Source of the DNA: Stercorarius parasiticus
Taxonomy: Eukaryota > Chordata > Aves > Charadriiformes > Stercorariidae
Direction of reading: 5' to 3'
DNA: 64,000 bases
NCBI GenBank assembly: GCA_013396915.1
Contig: VWZL01002517.1
Location: forward strand, 1,013,181 to 1,077,180
Within the stretch, counting starts at the first letter, position 1. Every line of letters starts with the position of its first letter. The translations under genes were made by a program, and so were the position numbers. Below the pieces are notes generated by a model that was not told where the DNA came from, did no database searches, and saw only the letters and a list, made by a program, of their open reading frames with translations. Shown here piece after piece: positions 52,201-64,000 of this stretch.

Positions 52201-53940
52201 TTATTTCAATATTTTAAATGTGAAAAAAAAAAAGACTTTTTGCAAAAGACCAGTATTTGTTGCAGAATAAATTACTGAGGAGAATCCTCAGTGTTATTAA
52301 GCAAGTATAAAACTATTCTTTCAGAAAAAATATTTTATATGGAACTTTCCAGATTTGGCACGTATGATGTAACAACTAACGACCCACAACAACAAAATGC
52401 TCTTATTAAAATAAATACAAAATCAAAAAGCTTTACTGACAGTACAAACCCCTTTAGCCTAAGACTAAAAGGAAGGAAGATGCAACTTTGGGGATCTTCC
52501 ATGTGAAATCATGATCCATACGGCAGAGGGGTTCAAGTCATTTTCTTAGCACAGCTCTTCTTCCCTAGATCTGTATGTAACGCCCATAGTCCCTGGATTT
52601 TCTGTAAGAAAGCAAATTTGGCCTTTATCATGTCAATGCTGACTTCCCCGTGACAAATTTTGTCACCTGTGAGCCGGGTACGTGTTTTTGTGCAGCGGCC
52701 TCTTTACCCAGCAGCGTAGCCCTGGTACCCAGCGGGTACCCTGCAGAGCTGCCCCGCCGCCCCTGCCTGGGCAGAGGGGGATGTACAGTGGATTTACAAC
52801 ACGGGCCACGTTCTGCCATGGCTTTGGCTTCGCAGGCAAGTCACCTCAGTGGTGTGAGTGAAGTAAACCAGGCTGAGATGGGTATAGCAGAAAGGGAAGG
52901 CTGGCCCAGTGTATTTACTTATGAATCTCCATAATGGCATTCATGGTAAATATTGGGCTTCCCTTCTCATTTCCACTCTACAGAAAGTGAGGTAGAACCA
53001 TTACATTAAAATATGTAAAGGAACAAAAATCAACCTACAAACGGAGGTGTTTGACTCTCATTCAGGGGCACAGTGAAATAGGCGAGTTAATACTAAGCAA
53101 TTATAAAATGTTTCCGGCAGTCGACCTTACTGAATGAAAGACACACGAGTAATCCAAAGAAAGCAAGCACACACCGCATACTCATAGACTCGGACACGAG
53201 ACACTAATATAAAAAATCGCAGATATGATTATATGTATAAAGGATATCCCATACGCATACCTTAACTATACAAGAAATCATAATTTTTATATAGTGCCCC
53301 AAACCTCAGTTTAATTTAGAATAAGTGACTTTTAATGAAAATCAGCCATGACAACCTGCTTCTAATGAATTTCAGAACTGTAAGCATTTTGCTGAGGTAC
53401 TGGCAAATGCCAGTGAATAATGCTGTATTTTATTTCAGGACAAATAAAGTAGCATATAGATAAAAGAAAAGCCAACTTCTGCCCTTGTTTGTGCATGGGC
53501 AGCTTTCTTACAAATAAACTGTTGCCTAAATTGCATAGTAAATCGAAGAATAGCGCCGAGCACAGCTTGGAAGTGCTTCTATATAATGTGCCATTCACAT
53601 AATTTCAGAGCCAGATCTCACATTATGGATGATAATCATCACACCTTTATCTGTCTTCTGCTGATGAAATTTCTGCTTTGAGCCCAACGTACAGTATCTG
53701 TGTCAAAAGATCAGATATTGTATTTGTTTGTTTTCTAGCTTGCTTATAGCTGATAACAGTATAAGCCAAGCGAAGCCAAGGAAATACAATTCATCACAGT
53801 ACACGGGTCACCCTTGCACTGCTGCAAAAACATATTCCCATGACTAGTGTGAATCCAACTGCATCAAATTCTGCTTAAACTCCATCAATCCGTGGCACAG
53901 AGCGCCCTTTCCTAGAGCTCCTTCCCAGCTGACGGAGTGG
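49274..53940. other. Intergenic stretch, nothing recognised
   Basis: AT-rich unique sequence. Short frames only (135 codons at most, 51723-52130 minus). No mobile element or RNA gene is recognised. Confidence 0.6.
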
Positions 53941-54120
53941 GACCGGTGCGCCCTGGCTCCAGCAGTTTCCCAGCGCCACGAGCGCGCTCCACTCGCACCC
54001 ATCCACCCCTTGACCCGACAGGCACCGCGTGGACTCGCGCTCGCAGGGAGGATTTTGTCCTGCAGCAGCCTTTGCAGCACTGCAGTGCGAGGCCGCGGGT
54101 CGCGCAAAAACGCGGCGGTT
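53941..54120. promoter_or_regulatory. CpG-dense patch, possible promoter or regulatory element
   Basis: I count 21 CpG dinucleotides in these 180 bases, close to what base composition alone predicts, whereas flanking DNA is CpG-depleted. That suggests an unmethylated element. It is slightly shorter than a formal CpG island. It lies about 1.8-1.9 kb upstream of the two AATAAA hexamers on the plus strand, so it could start the transcript inferred there. No TATA box or known first exon was recognised. Confidence 0.4.
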
Positions 54121-55319
54121 CCTCTCTCTGAGTGACCATTAGCCACAGACAAGATAAAGCCATCTCGATACGGTAAATGCATGAATAACGGGAGGTGATT
54201 GAATTACTTTTCCCTGCGTTCACATTGCTTCTGTTAAGGATTGTATTTTATTCCAGAATCAGGTTGCAGATTGTACATTGTGTTACAATTAGAAAAGGAT
54301 ACTTATATATATATATATTACTCTTTTTTATTCATTTCTAAATAAATCATCTCAAGATGACAGGATACGGTGAGGATTTTAGTTTTTAAAAAGTGGTTTA
54401 CAGTAACTAAATTAAACGGATGCCTTATTTTTGAGGATTGAAGGATTTTTTTGAAGAGAAACAATCCCCTTTCCAAAGGTACCTGAAGAAATCCGGGCAG
54501 GGGAGGTTCTCCCCGGCGATGAGCTAAGGTAGGAAGGGTGTTTCTGTGTAGAGCTGGCCCGGCAGCAGGACAAAACCCACCTGTGCAAAAAGAGAAGCTG
54601 ATGTCTGAAAGGCGCCTTGAGACCCGGCTTGGGCGGACGTTTCCCGTGTTTCAGCGCTAGCCTGACTCCTCCGAAACCTTGGGCACCTCCACCTCCCACC
54701 GCAGCCGCGGGCTCGGCACTGGGAAGCAGCACTGGTGCCTTGCGGGAGGGACTCAAGCCAAGAAAGAACATGACAAGAACAATGCTACAGTACATAGAGT
54801 GTCTGTCTCAGTAGCTGGGCAGATCTTCCTATTTGCAATTAAAGAAAAAGCCTCTTAAAAATATTTGGAAAATTTTTTTCCAAAGCCACTTGGTAACTTC
54901 CTTGTAACCTTACTGTGTACAATGGGTAGGGAGAAAATTGCTTTTCCGTAACTCGTTCGTTAGGTTAACAACAGAACTTCTCCCAGGATTAAAATATAGC
55001 GACATTTTCTTTTTCTATGTTTTTTTAATTAGTTTAACCTGAAGTTAACAGAGTCCCTAATTCTCTCCAAATCTCAGCAACAGCCTGTAGGGATGAACAT
55101 ATTTATTTCCTGCATCTGTTCTCCAAATTAAATCAGAAAATGATTATGAAAGAGCGGTTCTTGGTAGTCCCCGGGGAAGCTCTTATGGAAACCTTACATC
55201 ATAGCGATGCTTGCTGCCAGTGATCTCTGTATTGCAGCATGGCTGGAGTCTTTCTTCACAGAATTTTTTTTCCCCTCCTTCTATATTGTACTAATTGTAA
55301 GGGAAATATAACACCACTG
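54121..55319. other. Intergenic stretch with a short TA repeat
   Basis: AT-rich sequence containing a (TA)n run at about 54305-54320 and a GC-richer part at 54600-54760. No coding exon is recognised. Confidence 0.55.
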
Positions 55320-55392
55320 CGGGGTTAAAATCTGCTGCCACTGAAGTCAATGGCAAGACTTCCATTTGTTTCAATGGATCAAGGATTTCATT
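55320..55392. repeat. Probable ancient amniote interspersed repeat remnant
   Basis: CACTGAAGTCAATGGCAAGA followed by CATTTGTTTCAATGGATCA resembles the paired CATTGAAGTCAATGGGAG / TTGACTTCAATGG motif of an old repeat common in turtle, crocodile and bird DNA. The family name cannot be fixed by eye. Confidence 0.45.
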
Positions 55393-55896
55393 TCGGATGT
55401 TTACGATGCTGTCAGCAGCCGGCGCAGACTGCGTGTCTGCGAGGCACACGGGGCATCGAATGATCAGCCGTGGTGTTATATTGCAAAGTCGTTTGCGTTT
55501 GCTCTGGCATTAGGAACATCATTGGAGGGGTTTTTAATTGCAGATGTGAACACAAAGGAAGAGTCAGTGTGCCATTAATACAAAGTCGATGTTTAACACT
55601 CACTGCAAAGTACTGCGTGGAACTAGGATCAAATCTGACAAGTCCAAACTTTAAACGATGTACAGCATTTTACGATGCATGTAGTATTTTTAGTAGCAAC
55701 AGACTATGACATTTGAGGGCTGCAGCCTAGTAGGATATACCAGTGTTTCTCGCTTCTATGTAATATTTTGTATGGGTTTAGAGAAGATGGCCTCTGTTGT
55801 GCATTGTTTGTGAAATGTTTCTTATCCCAGAGAGGTGTATGATGTAAAATACGTCAGTGAAAAGTGTATATTTTATGTGAGAGGAAAATACATTTT
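55393..55896. other. Unrecognised sequence upstream of tandem AATAAA signals
   Basis: A frame at 55366-55578 (71 codons) has no known domain. From about 55720 the sequence is T/G- and AT-rich in the manner of a 3' UTR. It is kept separate because it would be the body of the putative transcript ending near 56040. Confidence 0.35.
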
Positions 55897-56045
55897 AATA
55901 AAGGTAAAGCTTTGTTAGCTGTAAAAATGGCAACTGTTCAAGTGTACAGTAACTTCTTACTAATGTATGAAAATCTGTGATATTTTTGATTTGATTGTAT
56001 TTGTATTGCCCAAATAAAACATTTTGGCTGTATTGTTCCTAACTT
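55897..56045 (+). terminator. Tandem polyadenylation signals of an unidentified transcript
   Basis: AATAAA occurs at 55897-55902 and again at 56013-56018, the second followed within 30 nt by a T/G-rich TTTTGGCTGTATTGTTCC element, which is the expected layout for cleavage and polyadenylation. The stop codon of NEGR1 is 27 kb away, so this is more likely a separate noncoding transcript than the NEGR1 UTR. Chance AATAAA hexamers are common in AT-rich DNA. Confidence 0.35.
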
Positions 56046-59000
56046 ACTTTTTTTTTTTAAGGGGGAAAGTGCATTTATTTCACAAGAATGTACTTTATTA
56101 AAAAAAAAAAAAAAAGAAATAACCGAATTTTCTGAATGGCACCTGTAGTGAATTAGCCAGGTGCCCTGAGTGAAAGTCCATCTTGTATTGTAACATGAAA
56201 CATTAATTTCTAGATGTATTTTTCTGCACATTGGTACTTAACAGTAAGAAAGACTTAATTCTTCAGCACAGGCTTTCAACAGAGAACTATAGGTAGAATA
56301 AGGCTAAAAGCCCCCAGAGGACTCTGTAAAGGGACCCTTGCAGAGGCAGAACTTGAGATGAGATGCAATATATATGGTGATGGTGGCATTTAAGCCATCA
56401 TGGCCTTTTCCTGTACTTTTTTTTTTTCTTTAGGGGAAGATACAAATTAAAAAGATTCAACTAGAAGTCCAGACAGCTGTACCGAAACCTAAAACCGTGA
56501 AAATGTCGACGCCAGGAAAAAAAAAAAAAGGCAGAAAGGAGGAGCTATTGTCTTATTAGCACGTACGAAAACTAAGCTCCTTTCAAAAACACAAACAAAA
56601 ATCTGATGCATCGCCTGTCCAGCATGTCTGTCTGGGTGCAAGTTTGATGCTGAGGTTTCACTTGTCTGTCTTGCAAATTGAGCAGGGCGAGGGGAAGGAA
56701 CAAAACGAGCTGTATCAATTAAACGCTCTTGTTGTATGTTGGGATGCATAGCAATAAAACTGTTCTACATTTTTCAGCGTCCTTGAGAAAGCACCCTGTG
56801 AACTGAAACTGTGAAAGGGTTGCTGACGAGGGTAAAGGTACACCAGCAAAGGGAAACGTTCGGCAGTGCCAGCACTGTCCAGAGGCAGAGAGAGGCAGCT
56901 CTAAAGAGCATAAAGAACTGCTGCTCCTGAGCCAGCCAGCCCGCCAGACTGGCGGCTGGGTCAGCCAGCAAACACAACTTGATAAATGTTCAGAAGAAAA
57001 CGAGTTACCCTGAGGTTGCCTGGTTCTCAGTAATTGTAACAAGTCAGTTCTGGGAGGCAGTGGGGAGATGGAGGCAAGAGAGGCAGCAAGCTAAGGAAGA
57101 TGGGACCCCATGAGAAAGCAGCTGCTTTCCACATCAGATAGAGCTGATGAAGCGTCTCCTCCGGTAACCTACCAAACAGCCACCTGCAACCGGTAACACA
57201 AAGATACTTTTTTTAAAGCATCAACTACATCAACCATGTTTCCTACCCAGCCCAGCCAAGACAACGCTCATGCTTTAAATGTTTCTGTGGAAGCAGAATA
57301 ATACATAATAATAGGTCTTATAAAGCCGCTTTCATTTCAGAAGGGTCTAAAAACATTCTAGAAACATTCGTAGACTCAAGAATTGTTTCAGCTGACACCG
57401 AACTGCAGGTGCCTGTAGGGCGAAGCACTGTGACCAGGGAAGAGCACAGAGCCCACGGTGGCAGTTCAGAAGATGAGATGAAGAATATGACAATAACTGT
57501 GCGCTGCTTCAGTAGGAGCTTATGGCAGGGATGTGGGAACGAGGTTGCACGCTGAGATCTGTAAGACCCCAGGAGATGCAGAGCAGCTGCATCCCAAATG
57601 AGTCTGGCTTGATAAATTGATAGTTCAGAGGGAATTGAGGCAGACTGAATGTAAAAATCTGCTAGGAATTAGCACAGGATCTGAAGATCCTGATGTTACA
57701 CTTTCCCAAGCAGTTGTACCTTTGATAGGCTGCACAATAGATCATAGCATTAATTACGCCCAGAAAATGCTACACAGAAATTATGAGCGTTACTTTCTGC
57801 GGCATCTTTTGGCTTCCCATAGAAGGCCGTGGGGTTCCTGCATCAAGTCTGGCAGCAGCACGGCTCTGAACACGATGACTCTCCCACTGTCTTAAAGAGA
57901 TGTAGCAGAAGCTGAGTGAGATATTAATCATGGTGATGCCAGTAGGCGTTTCCTTAAAATTTTCTTGGATCTACTGAAAAGAATCTTCTCTGTATCAAAT
58001 TGCATGGTTTCTGCCTGGACAACGTTACCAAATTAGAGGCGTGTGTATTAGCTTAGGTTACGTGTAACAGCCAAGGGTTGATATTAGCAGGCAATTTCAG
58101 TACCCACGGGACTCTTGCTTACCTGCCCTGAATTCCTGCTGAAGACAGCGGGAGTTGATTCAGCCCCTGATGAATGTGGTGACTACCAAAAGGAAAATTA
58201 AGCTTTAGAAGAGGATTAAAAAAAAAAGAAAAAAAATAAGGCCAGGGATATATTTTCAAAGCAGCGGCGTAGCCCCTTAAGAGCAGAGCTGCTAATGGCA
58301 CTGCAGAGTACATGGCCTGGAAAGTCTCTCCTGGAAACACGCCTACTCCCACCGCCCTGCTGGTCCCCTGCGCAACCCCGGGGGCCTGTCCTGCTGCCAG
58401 TCCTGGCATCCCTCAGAGCCGCCCTGCACTGCCAGCCTGCAATGGGACACCTTCCTCACGGCACAAACCCATCCTCGCCTCCGCGGCACAGCTCGTATCT
58501 GTGTGCTGTAAAATTTAGCTGAGCAGTATTGCTCAGTGTTGGGGAAACGAATCGCATTGAGTACCGAACCTTAAAATACTCCTGGTAATGACATTACAGC
58601 ATTCCCAAGAATTAATTTCTTTCTGTCTTCAAGTTAATGAGTTGAAAACAAAAATATATGGTCTCAGGCAACAACAACAACAAAAATATTTATCTAAAAC
58701 ACACAATCTTTCCAATTGTCAGATTTATTTTACTCTTTTTACAATGCTAATGCGTAATGGCAGGCTGCTTATTTCAGGGAGAAGCACAAAGTTTATTTTT
58801 CCAGATCTGAATCGGATGATGTCTTCATTTAATTCTGTTTGTTTTTCCCAGAGTGCATTCACCCTTACCTGCTGAATGGAGTCTTCTCAAGTATGGAAGG
58901 GGAAAACAAATTGAATTTTAATCAGAGGGTTTCTATTCTGATCACTGCTTGTCTACTTTCACTTTATAGTTACCAATAAAATGTTAAAGAGAGTATCACT

Positions 59001-62000
59001 GATGGATTTATTTTGATTGATTGCATCTGCCCACTCTCTTGCATTTTAAGGTACCTCATTACTGTACGTGCAAGAATTTCATTTCTTAGCATGGGTAATA
59101 AGCCTTAAACTTTAGACAGCTAATTGGTTCAGCTGGCGTTTCTGCGCCTTAGCTGAAAAGCCAATAAAAAGAAGCACAAAAAAGAAGAATATTAATAGTT
59201 CCTACTTCGTAAAGATAAGCTTAGCCACCGGTTTATGCTTTAATTAATACATGGAAAGCAAAGAATGCTGCCTTAAAAATAGAGATTACCATCAGATTAA
59301 AGACTAGCTTGCAATCATTTTTGGGTTTTTTTGTATTCCGCACTCATTTAGTTATTCACGTCCCTTAAATATTCTTCACCTCTGAGCTTGCACGTTGTCA
59401 GAAAAAGACAACTTGTACGTTAAATTCTGTAGGAGTGAAAAATGCATAAGAACACTTTAATCATCATCTTTTACTAGAGGATCCTCTCTAACAATTATCC
59501 TTACTAAAAGTAAAATTTATTGTTCAATTTCTCTCGCCAAAGATATTTGCAAATGGAAAAAAAAAAAGAGGCAGAATGGGTATTGATGTTCCCAGGATTT
59601 TAGTGGCAATAGTTAAAATATAGTAGTTTGAATAACTCCATCTACGGCGAGTTAAGTGTTGATAATATGCCACCAAAATATAAGAGAGAATTTTGCTGTA
59701 AGACACTTTTTTGCTTCTTGTAGGTAGTGGTTCAAACGAGCACCTGGCCTGAAGTCAGCAGCTCTTCCTGCTGCTTCTCCCCACCCCAGGAATTTTGGTC
59801 TGGGTATGCGCTCTGCAGTCGGAAATACTACTGCACCTGCTCAGGCTACCGAGAATCTAAACGGCACTGCGTAGGAAGAGAGAGCGCATGTGGGTGGGCA
59901 GAAATCTGACTCCTGGTATTCATGGACCATCTTACAAGAGAGACCAAGGGACAGACACAGACCTGCCAATCTCACACAGTATACATACGAATTCTGTCTC
60001 TGCCCCCTCTCTGCTGCTTCCCTGTCATGCCACAGGCAACTTACGCATTCCCAAACCCATGTTTTCTCTTTTCTTCCCTGGACACTGCCAGATACAGATG
60101 ATACAGCCCACTGACAAGTTTTATCCAGCACGTGGACTCAGAAAGCAGGAGCCATCAGCTGTGCACCATTCCCTCCCTACAGCTGCAGCCACACATCACG
60201 CGGCCCAGGTGAAAGGAAATATAGACAGACCCTCCTGCATGACCAGACATGGAGCAGGACGCTCTCCCAAAACACGGCCCATGTCAGATTTGTGCTAAAA
60301 TAAAATTCCCAACCCCACGCCCCCAGGACGATTCCTGTCCTGGCCATAGGAACCACACGTGCAGCACTCCAAAGGCACTGTGCCTCAGGTGTGCCACCGT
60401 CTGCTGACAGCCAGGACAGCTTCCCACCAGGAGGCCTGCCCAGGGCACCTCCAAGGAGCTGAGATTTTGGGTAGTAAAGCATTCAGTTTTTCTTTTCCTA
60501 TTAGAGGTTAGAAAATATTATTATCTGGATTGAAGTGGTACAATGACCCACACTAACCTACAACCACCACGCATACGAGGCAATTAGCGGCGGGAGCCTG
60601 CTGGCCAGGGGAAAAAGAGCCACCACGGAAAAGCTTCTGTTAGATTCATTTCTAACAAACAGCCTCTCTGGAAAATGTATCTTCTTGCTTTTCCTACCTG
60701 GAAACGCCAACTAGGATTTTTAATGGGATATTTGACTTGCTTGAACAAACGCAGGCTTCATTAGTTGTTATTTTTTCCCAGCGATAGGCAGTGGTAAATC
60801 CCACGCTAGACTTTTGTTAGTGTCTGATAAATGTTGCCTAGAGCCCCAGCGCTATCTTTTAATAAGCACAAATCTTGCTGCTACCCTGTTTTCTTGTTCT
60901 GTCTTCCAAAAAAGAAATATCTGCTGATGTCTTATGCTTCCCCCGATCTTTCCTTTGTTGGTAGAAAGGCTCATTTTTCTAAGATACCTGAGCTGAACAG
61001 ATATTATTTTCTATGCTTTAAAAAAAGGAATCAAAACAACACAAAACAAACTTTGTCTTTATTAGCTGACTCGTTTCTTAAGACACCATAATGACAGTAA
61101 CTGTTTGTAATACTGGTGTAGCCCAGAAACCCTGCCATCAACACAATAGGCATAAAATGTTGCTTTGCGGTGTCTGTGGATCATTATACCTTCTTACATG
61201 CTGCAGGGTGGAAGTTACTGATGACTCCTGTCTACCACCTAATGTCAGAAATCACCTCTTGAAAGCATATTTCTTTCTCTAGCGCTCTATAGTTTTATAG
61301 ACTCATACACACTGGGAAGGTTCCAGAGGGCAAATCCACAATATTGTACTATTTCACAACTGAACAAAAATGTGCCTTTTCCCCCTTCCTGCTATGGAAG
61401 TGTTAGAGAACTGTCTTTTAAAAATGTGAGCTCTCCAGAGTACATTTATAGGACAAAGATGAGAAGGATGAAAGTTCTTATTTACTGCAAATAGTCTTCT
61501 GGGTCTGGTTTGCAAAGGACATAATTTTTTTGTACATTTACGTCATCCCTCAGAGCACAAGACAGAAACTTTGGAGGAAAGTGGCGAGTCCCATCCCCGC
61601 AGGCAGCGTTAGTGAGACAGTAAATTGGCCGTGCTCCTTGCCTTTCACTAGCCCTTTCACTTTGGCTTTTCAGGGGCACTCTGTTATCCTCAACGGCAGC
61701 GCAAGGCTTACAGGTTCAGCTTCTCCTTGGCTGGCAGAAAAAGCAGGTGAGCATGACGCCAAATGACACTTACTCGTGGCACTAAAATGAAGCATCTGTC
61801 AAATTAGACAACACAAGGACAGCCCTTGCTACAATTTGAATTATCACCACCTGGCATTGGAGCTGAGACCTGCTTGGGAGGCGAGGGGAGGTTGTGGTGA
61901 CAAGCACAGATAGAGCTTCTGGTATACAGCTACCAGCTATCCGGTAACAAGCACGGATAGAGCTTCTTCACCTTACGGGTTAGCATTGACCAAACAGAAA

Positions 62001-62469
62001 AGCAAACAATCCAGCTATCTGGGAATATCTAAGGAATATAACTTCAGAAATGGGTTAGCTTTCGTACCTCAAGTATCAACATTCTGTGCTTCGTACCAGC
62101 ACTGCCAGCAGGTATTTTGGTGAAGCGAGTTGCCAGGCGATGACGCGCAGCCCCACATCCCACACAGCGGGTAAATACGCCCGGAGGAGGTGAACGTTAA
62201 CTCACCGTGCTAACTAACATTTGCATCTCATTTGCAGACGGCTTAGGGATCGCTGCACAACCCTGTACCAGGCTATGCAGACATGGCCCTGATCTTCTCC
62301 AAGGCTCCTTTTGCAGCTCCTGGGGTTCATGCTAGCAGAGACAGCAGGAACCCTCTGCCATTGAACTTCACCAGGAACCAGTGCCTCGGCATTGAATTAT
62401 AATTCTGGTTGCACAATTTTTGCCACCTTATTTCTTAATGAAGGCTAGTTTATGTCATCAGAGGCGGGG
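56046..62469. other. Intergenic stretch, nothing recognised
   Basis: AT-rich unique sequence with an A16 run (56100-56115) and short A tracts. A direct duplication of about 22 bases (AACAAGCAC-GATAGAGCTTCT type) occurs at about 61898-61965. GC-richer frames at 58295-58520 and 59888-60298 are not recognisable. Confidence 0.55.
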
Positions 62470-62830
62470 TGTGCGCCTGTGTTCACGCAATAAGTGAATA
62501 TCTGACTGCTTTCAGCGAGCTACAGCAGAAGATGGAGCCTCCAACCATGGCCACCACAGCCAGCCAACATGGCAGCCCCGCTCCCCTCAGCTGGCCAGTG
62601 TGCTGTCCCGCCCTGCCCCACGAGCAGTTGCCCTTGACCAATCCCAGCCACCCAATCCGAACGGACACCACAGACACCCAATCCCAACACACACAGGGTG
62701 CTGCAGCCACCCAATCGGAGTAGGTGGCGCTGCCCGGGAGGCGGTGCAGGGGCGGCAGGCGGCTCCCTCAGCAGACTGACAGGGGAGGAAAATCCCCTTC
62801 GCCTCAGCCGTCGTCGGGTTTGTAGGTTGG
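62470..62830. promoter_or_regulatory. Putative CCAAT-cluster promoter
   Basis: Four CCAAT boxes lie on the plus strand at 62638, 62652, 62678 and 62711, all in the favourable CCAATC context for NF-Y. They are followed by a GC box (GGGGCGG at about 62749) and preceded by a YY1-like CAACATGGCAGC (62565-62576). CpGs are locally frequent, especially at 62727-62820. No TATA box is evident. The layout fits a TATA-less housekeeping-type promoter; the direction is unproven, and the downstream sequence suggests plus. Confidence 0.45.
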
Positions 62831-62949
62831 GATTTTACAGCGGTGCCATTCGAGTCTTATGAGAGTTTTTGGCGTCTGATGTGACCGTTACTTCCATTTC
62901 ATCTTTGCTTCCCAGCCTATAGAGAACCTCAGAGGGCAGCAGATCCAAC

Positions 62950-63009
62950 ATGGCTGCGATAAACAGCGAGTCACACCATCGTGATTCACGCAACAGGGTA
63001 GTTTTATAA
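62950..63009 (+). other. Short frame with strong start context downstream of the CCAAT cluster
   Basis: An ATG at 62950 in the context CAACATGG (A at -3, G at +4) opens a 19-codon frame beginning MAAINSESHH and stopping at 63007-63009. A weak donor-like AGG|GTAGTT lies inside it at 62998, so it could instead be the coding part of a first exon. The ATG is embedded in a YY1-like CAACATGGCTGCG element, which may be the real reason for the sequence. I do not recognise the peptide. Confidence 0.2.
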
Positions 63010-64000
63010 CAGTTTTTAATTCGTTACCATCATATTTAAAGTTAAAACAAGACTATTACTGAGTGATCTGACTATTGCTCATTGTTGACAGTCCTCGAGA
63101 AATCTTTTTCATTTGGTAGATTGAGGAACCCAAAAGACACAGTGAGCTGAGGTAAAAGCCCGCTGTTGAGCGCCTCTGGGAGAGATCAAAGTAAGTCCGG
63201 CTCTAGCACCCCCTGAGCAGCTGCCCGACTCCCCCGAAGGGCAGGCGTTGGCCTCGTGGTCACCTGCACTGCTTCACACAAGCAATTGTTAATCACTTAG
63301 TAATTATGCATAACAACTGCTATTCGTTTGTAATTATTCATAACAACTGCTCAGCTGAAGTTGGTAGGACTACAAAAGCTGTAGGTGTTCACCATGTGTC
63401 TTAAAGGCAGTAAGATTTGCAAGAAAGGAAGGCATCCTTATATTGGCTTCAGTTGTCTCATATCCGCCATGAACCTACTTTATGGTCTTCCTTGCTTTTT
63501 AGAAAAATCTTTTTTGCGAAAAAAATCCCACAGTTCAAACACAAGGTCATCCCAGCAGCTGTCTCTTCGTACATGTGCTCTCTGGATGCACTGTAGCAAA
63601 AGCTATCTCCAGTGCGATCTAATTTAATACATTAATGTGGATCCATAAAACCCAGTTGTACATCGTGCAAGCAAAGTTATTTATGGCACTGGAATCTTAC
63701 TGATTACAGCAATAAATAATACAGTATGTATCACTGGGAAATAATATAAAAACAGTTAATCAGCAGGACCAACGAAGAGAATTGGAACAATTCTGCTATT
63801 ACTCTAATGCAGTAATTTCATAAGGGCAGCCTTCACAGTTTCACTTCTCAAAGCATTAACTCTCTACTCATTTGATAATAATTTGGGGAAGGTTCCCTTC
63901 TGCTGCTTATCACGCGAGTGAAGCTGCCCCTTGCCAGCTCAAACCAATGGGATTATGACTCTTCAATAGTCCCACCATGGCACTCGCAAGATTTCAGCTT
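63010..64000. other. Intergenic stretch to the window end
   Basis: AT-rich unique sequence apart from the direct repeat at 63300-63351. The expected NEGR1 neighbour in amniotes, ZRANB2, is not visible here. A first-intron identity is possible if the promoter upstream is real. Confidence 0.5.
63300..63351 (+). repeat. Two-copy direct repeat
   Basis: A 22-base unit starting GTAATTAT and ending CATAACAACTGCT occurs at 63300-63321 and 63330-63351, with one mismatch and a 30-base period. No function is evident. Confidence 0.85.

Noticed and set aside
1..64000. CRISPR arrays, operons, phage or plasmid functions, endogenous retrovirus genes, tRNA or rRNA genes
   Set aside because: None seen; sequence character and CR1 content are those of a bird or related sauropsid nuclear genome.
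31891..64000. ZRANB2 or PTGER3 exons, expected downstream of NEGR1 from amniote gene order
   Set aside because: No exon of either protein was recognised on either strand; they probably lie beyond the window.

Overview
The window is avian-type (sauropsid) nuclear DNA: AT-leaning, gene-poor, with a handful of short 5'-truncated CR1 retroposon fragments, sparse microsatellites and two single-N positions (23700 and 38067). No bacterial, organellar or viral gene content was seen. Most long reading frames here are uninterpreted chance frames.

One gene is recognisable: NEGR1 (neuronal growth regulator 1; chicken neurotractin, mammalian Kilon), a GPI-anchored IgLON cell-adhesion molecule, on the + strand. 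Only its 3' end is inside the window. A small 42-nt in-frame exon lies at 1064-1105 and encodes a Ser/Thr/Pro-rich stretch. It is followed by an intron of about 27.4 kb (1106-28551), then by the last coding exon (28552-28676), which encodes the GPI-attachment region and C-terminal hydrophobic signal. A long 3' UTR starts at 28677, and its exact end cannot be fixed from sequence alone. The Ig-domain exons lie upstream of base 1.

The NEGR1 intron holds CR1 fragments (10971, 12256, 17883, 22131, 23632), a small CpG-rich patch (6921-7016) and otherwise unique AT-rich sequence. From about 31.9 kb to the end there is no recognisable protein-coding gene. This intergenic part contains a (GGAAA)n array beside a CR1 3' end (38068-38316), a 74-bp A homopolymer (40001-40074), a GATGG-type minisatellite (41853-41946), a CR1 3' end (45714-45944) and an AAATA-type repeat (49206-49273).

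Two places in the downstream part look like ends of undescribed transcripts. One is a CpG-dense patch (53941-54120) followed 1.8-1.9 kb later by tandem AATAAA signals (55897 and 56013). The other is a GC-rich stretch with four same-strand CCAAT boxes, a GC box and two YY1-like sites at 62470-62960. Both are inference and need transcript evidence.
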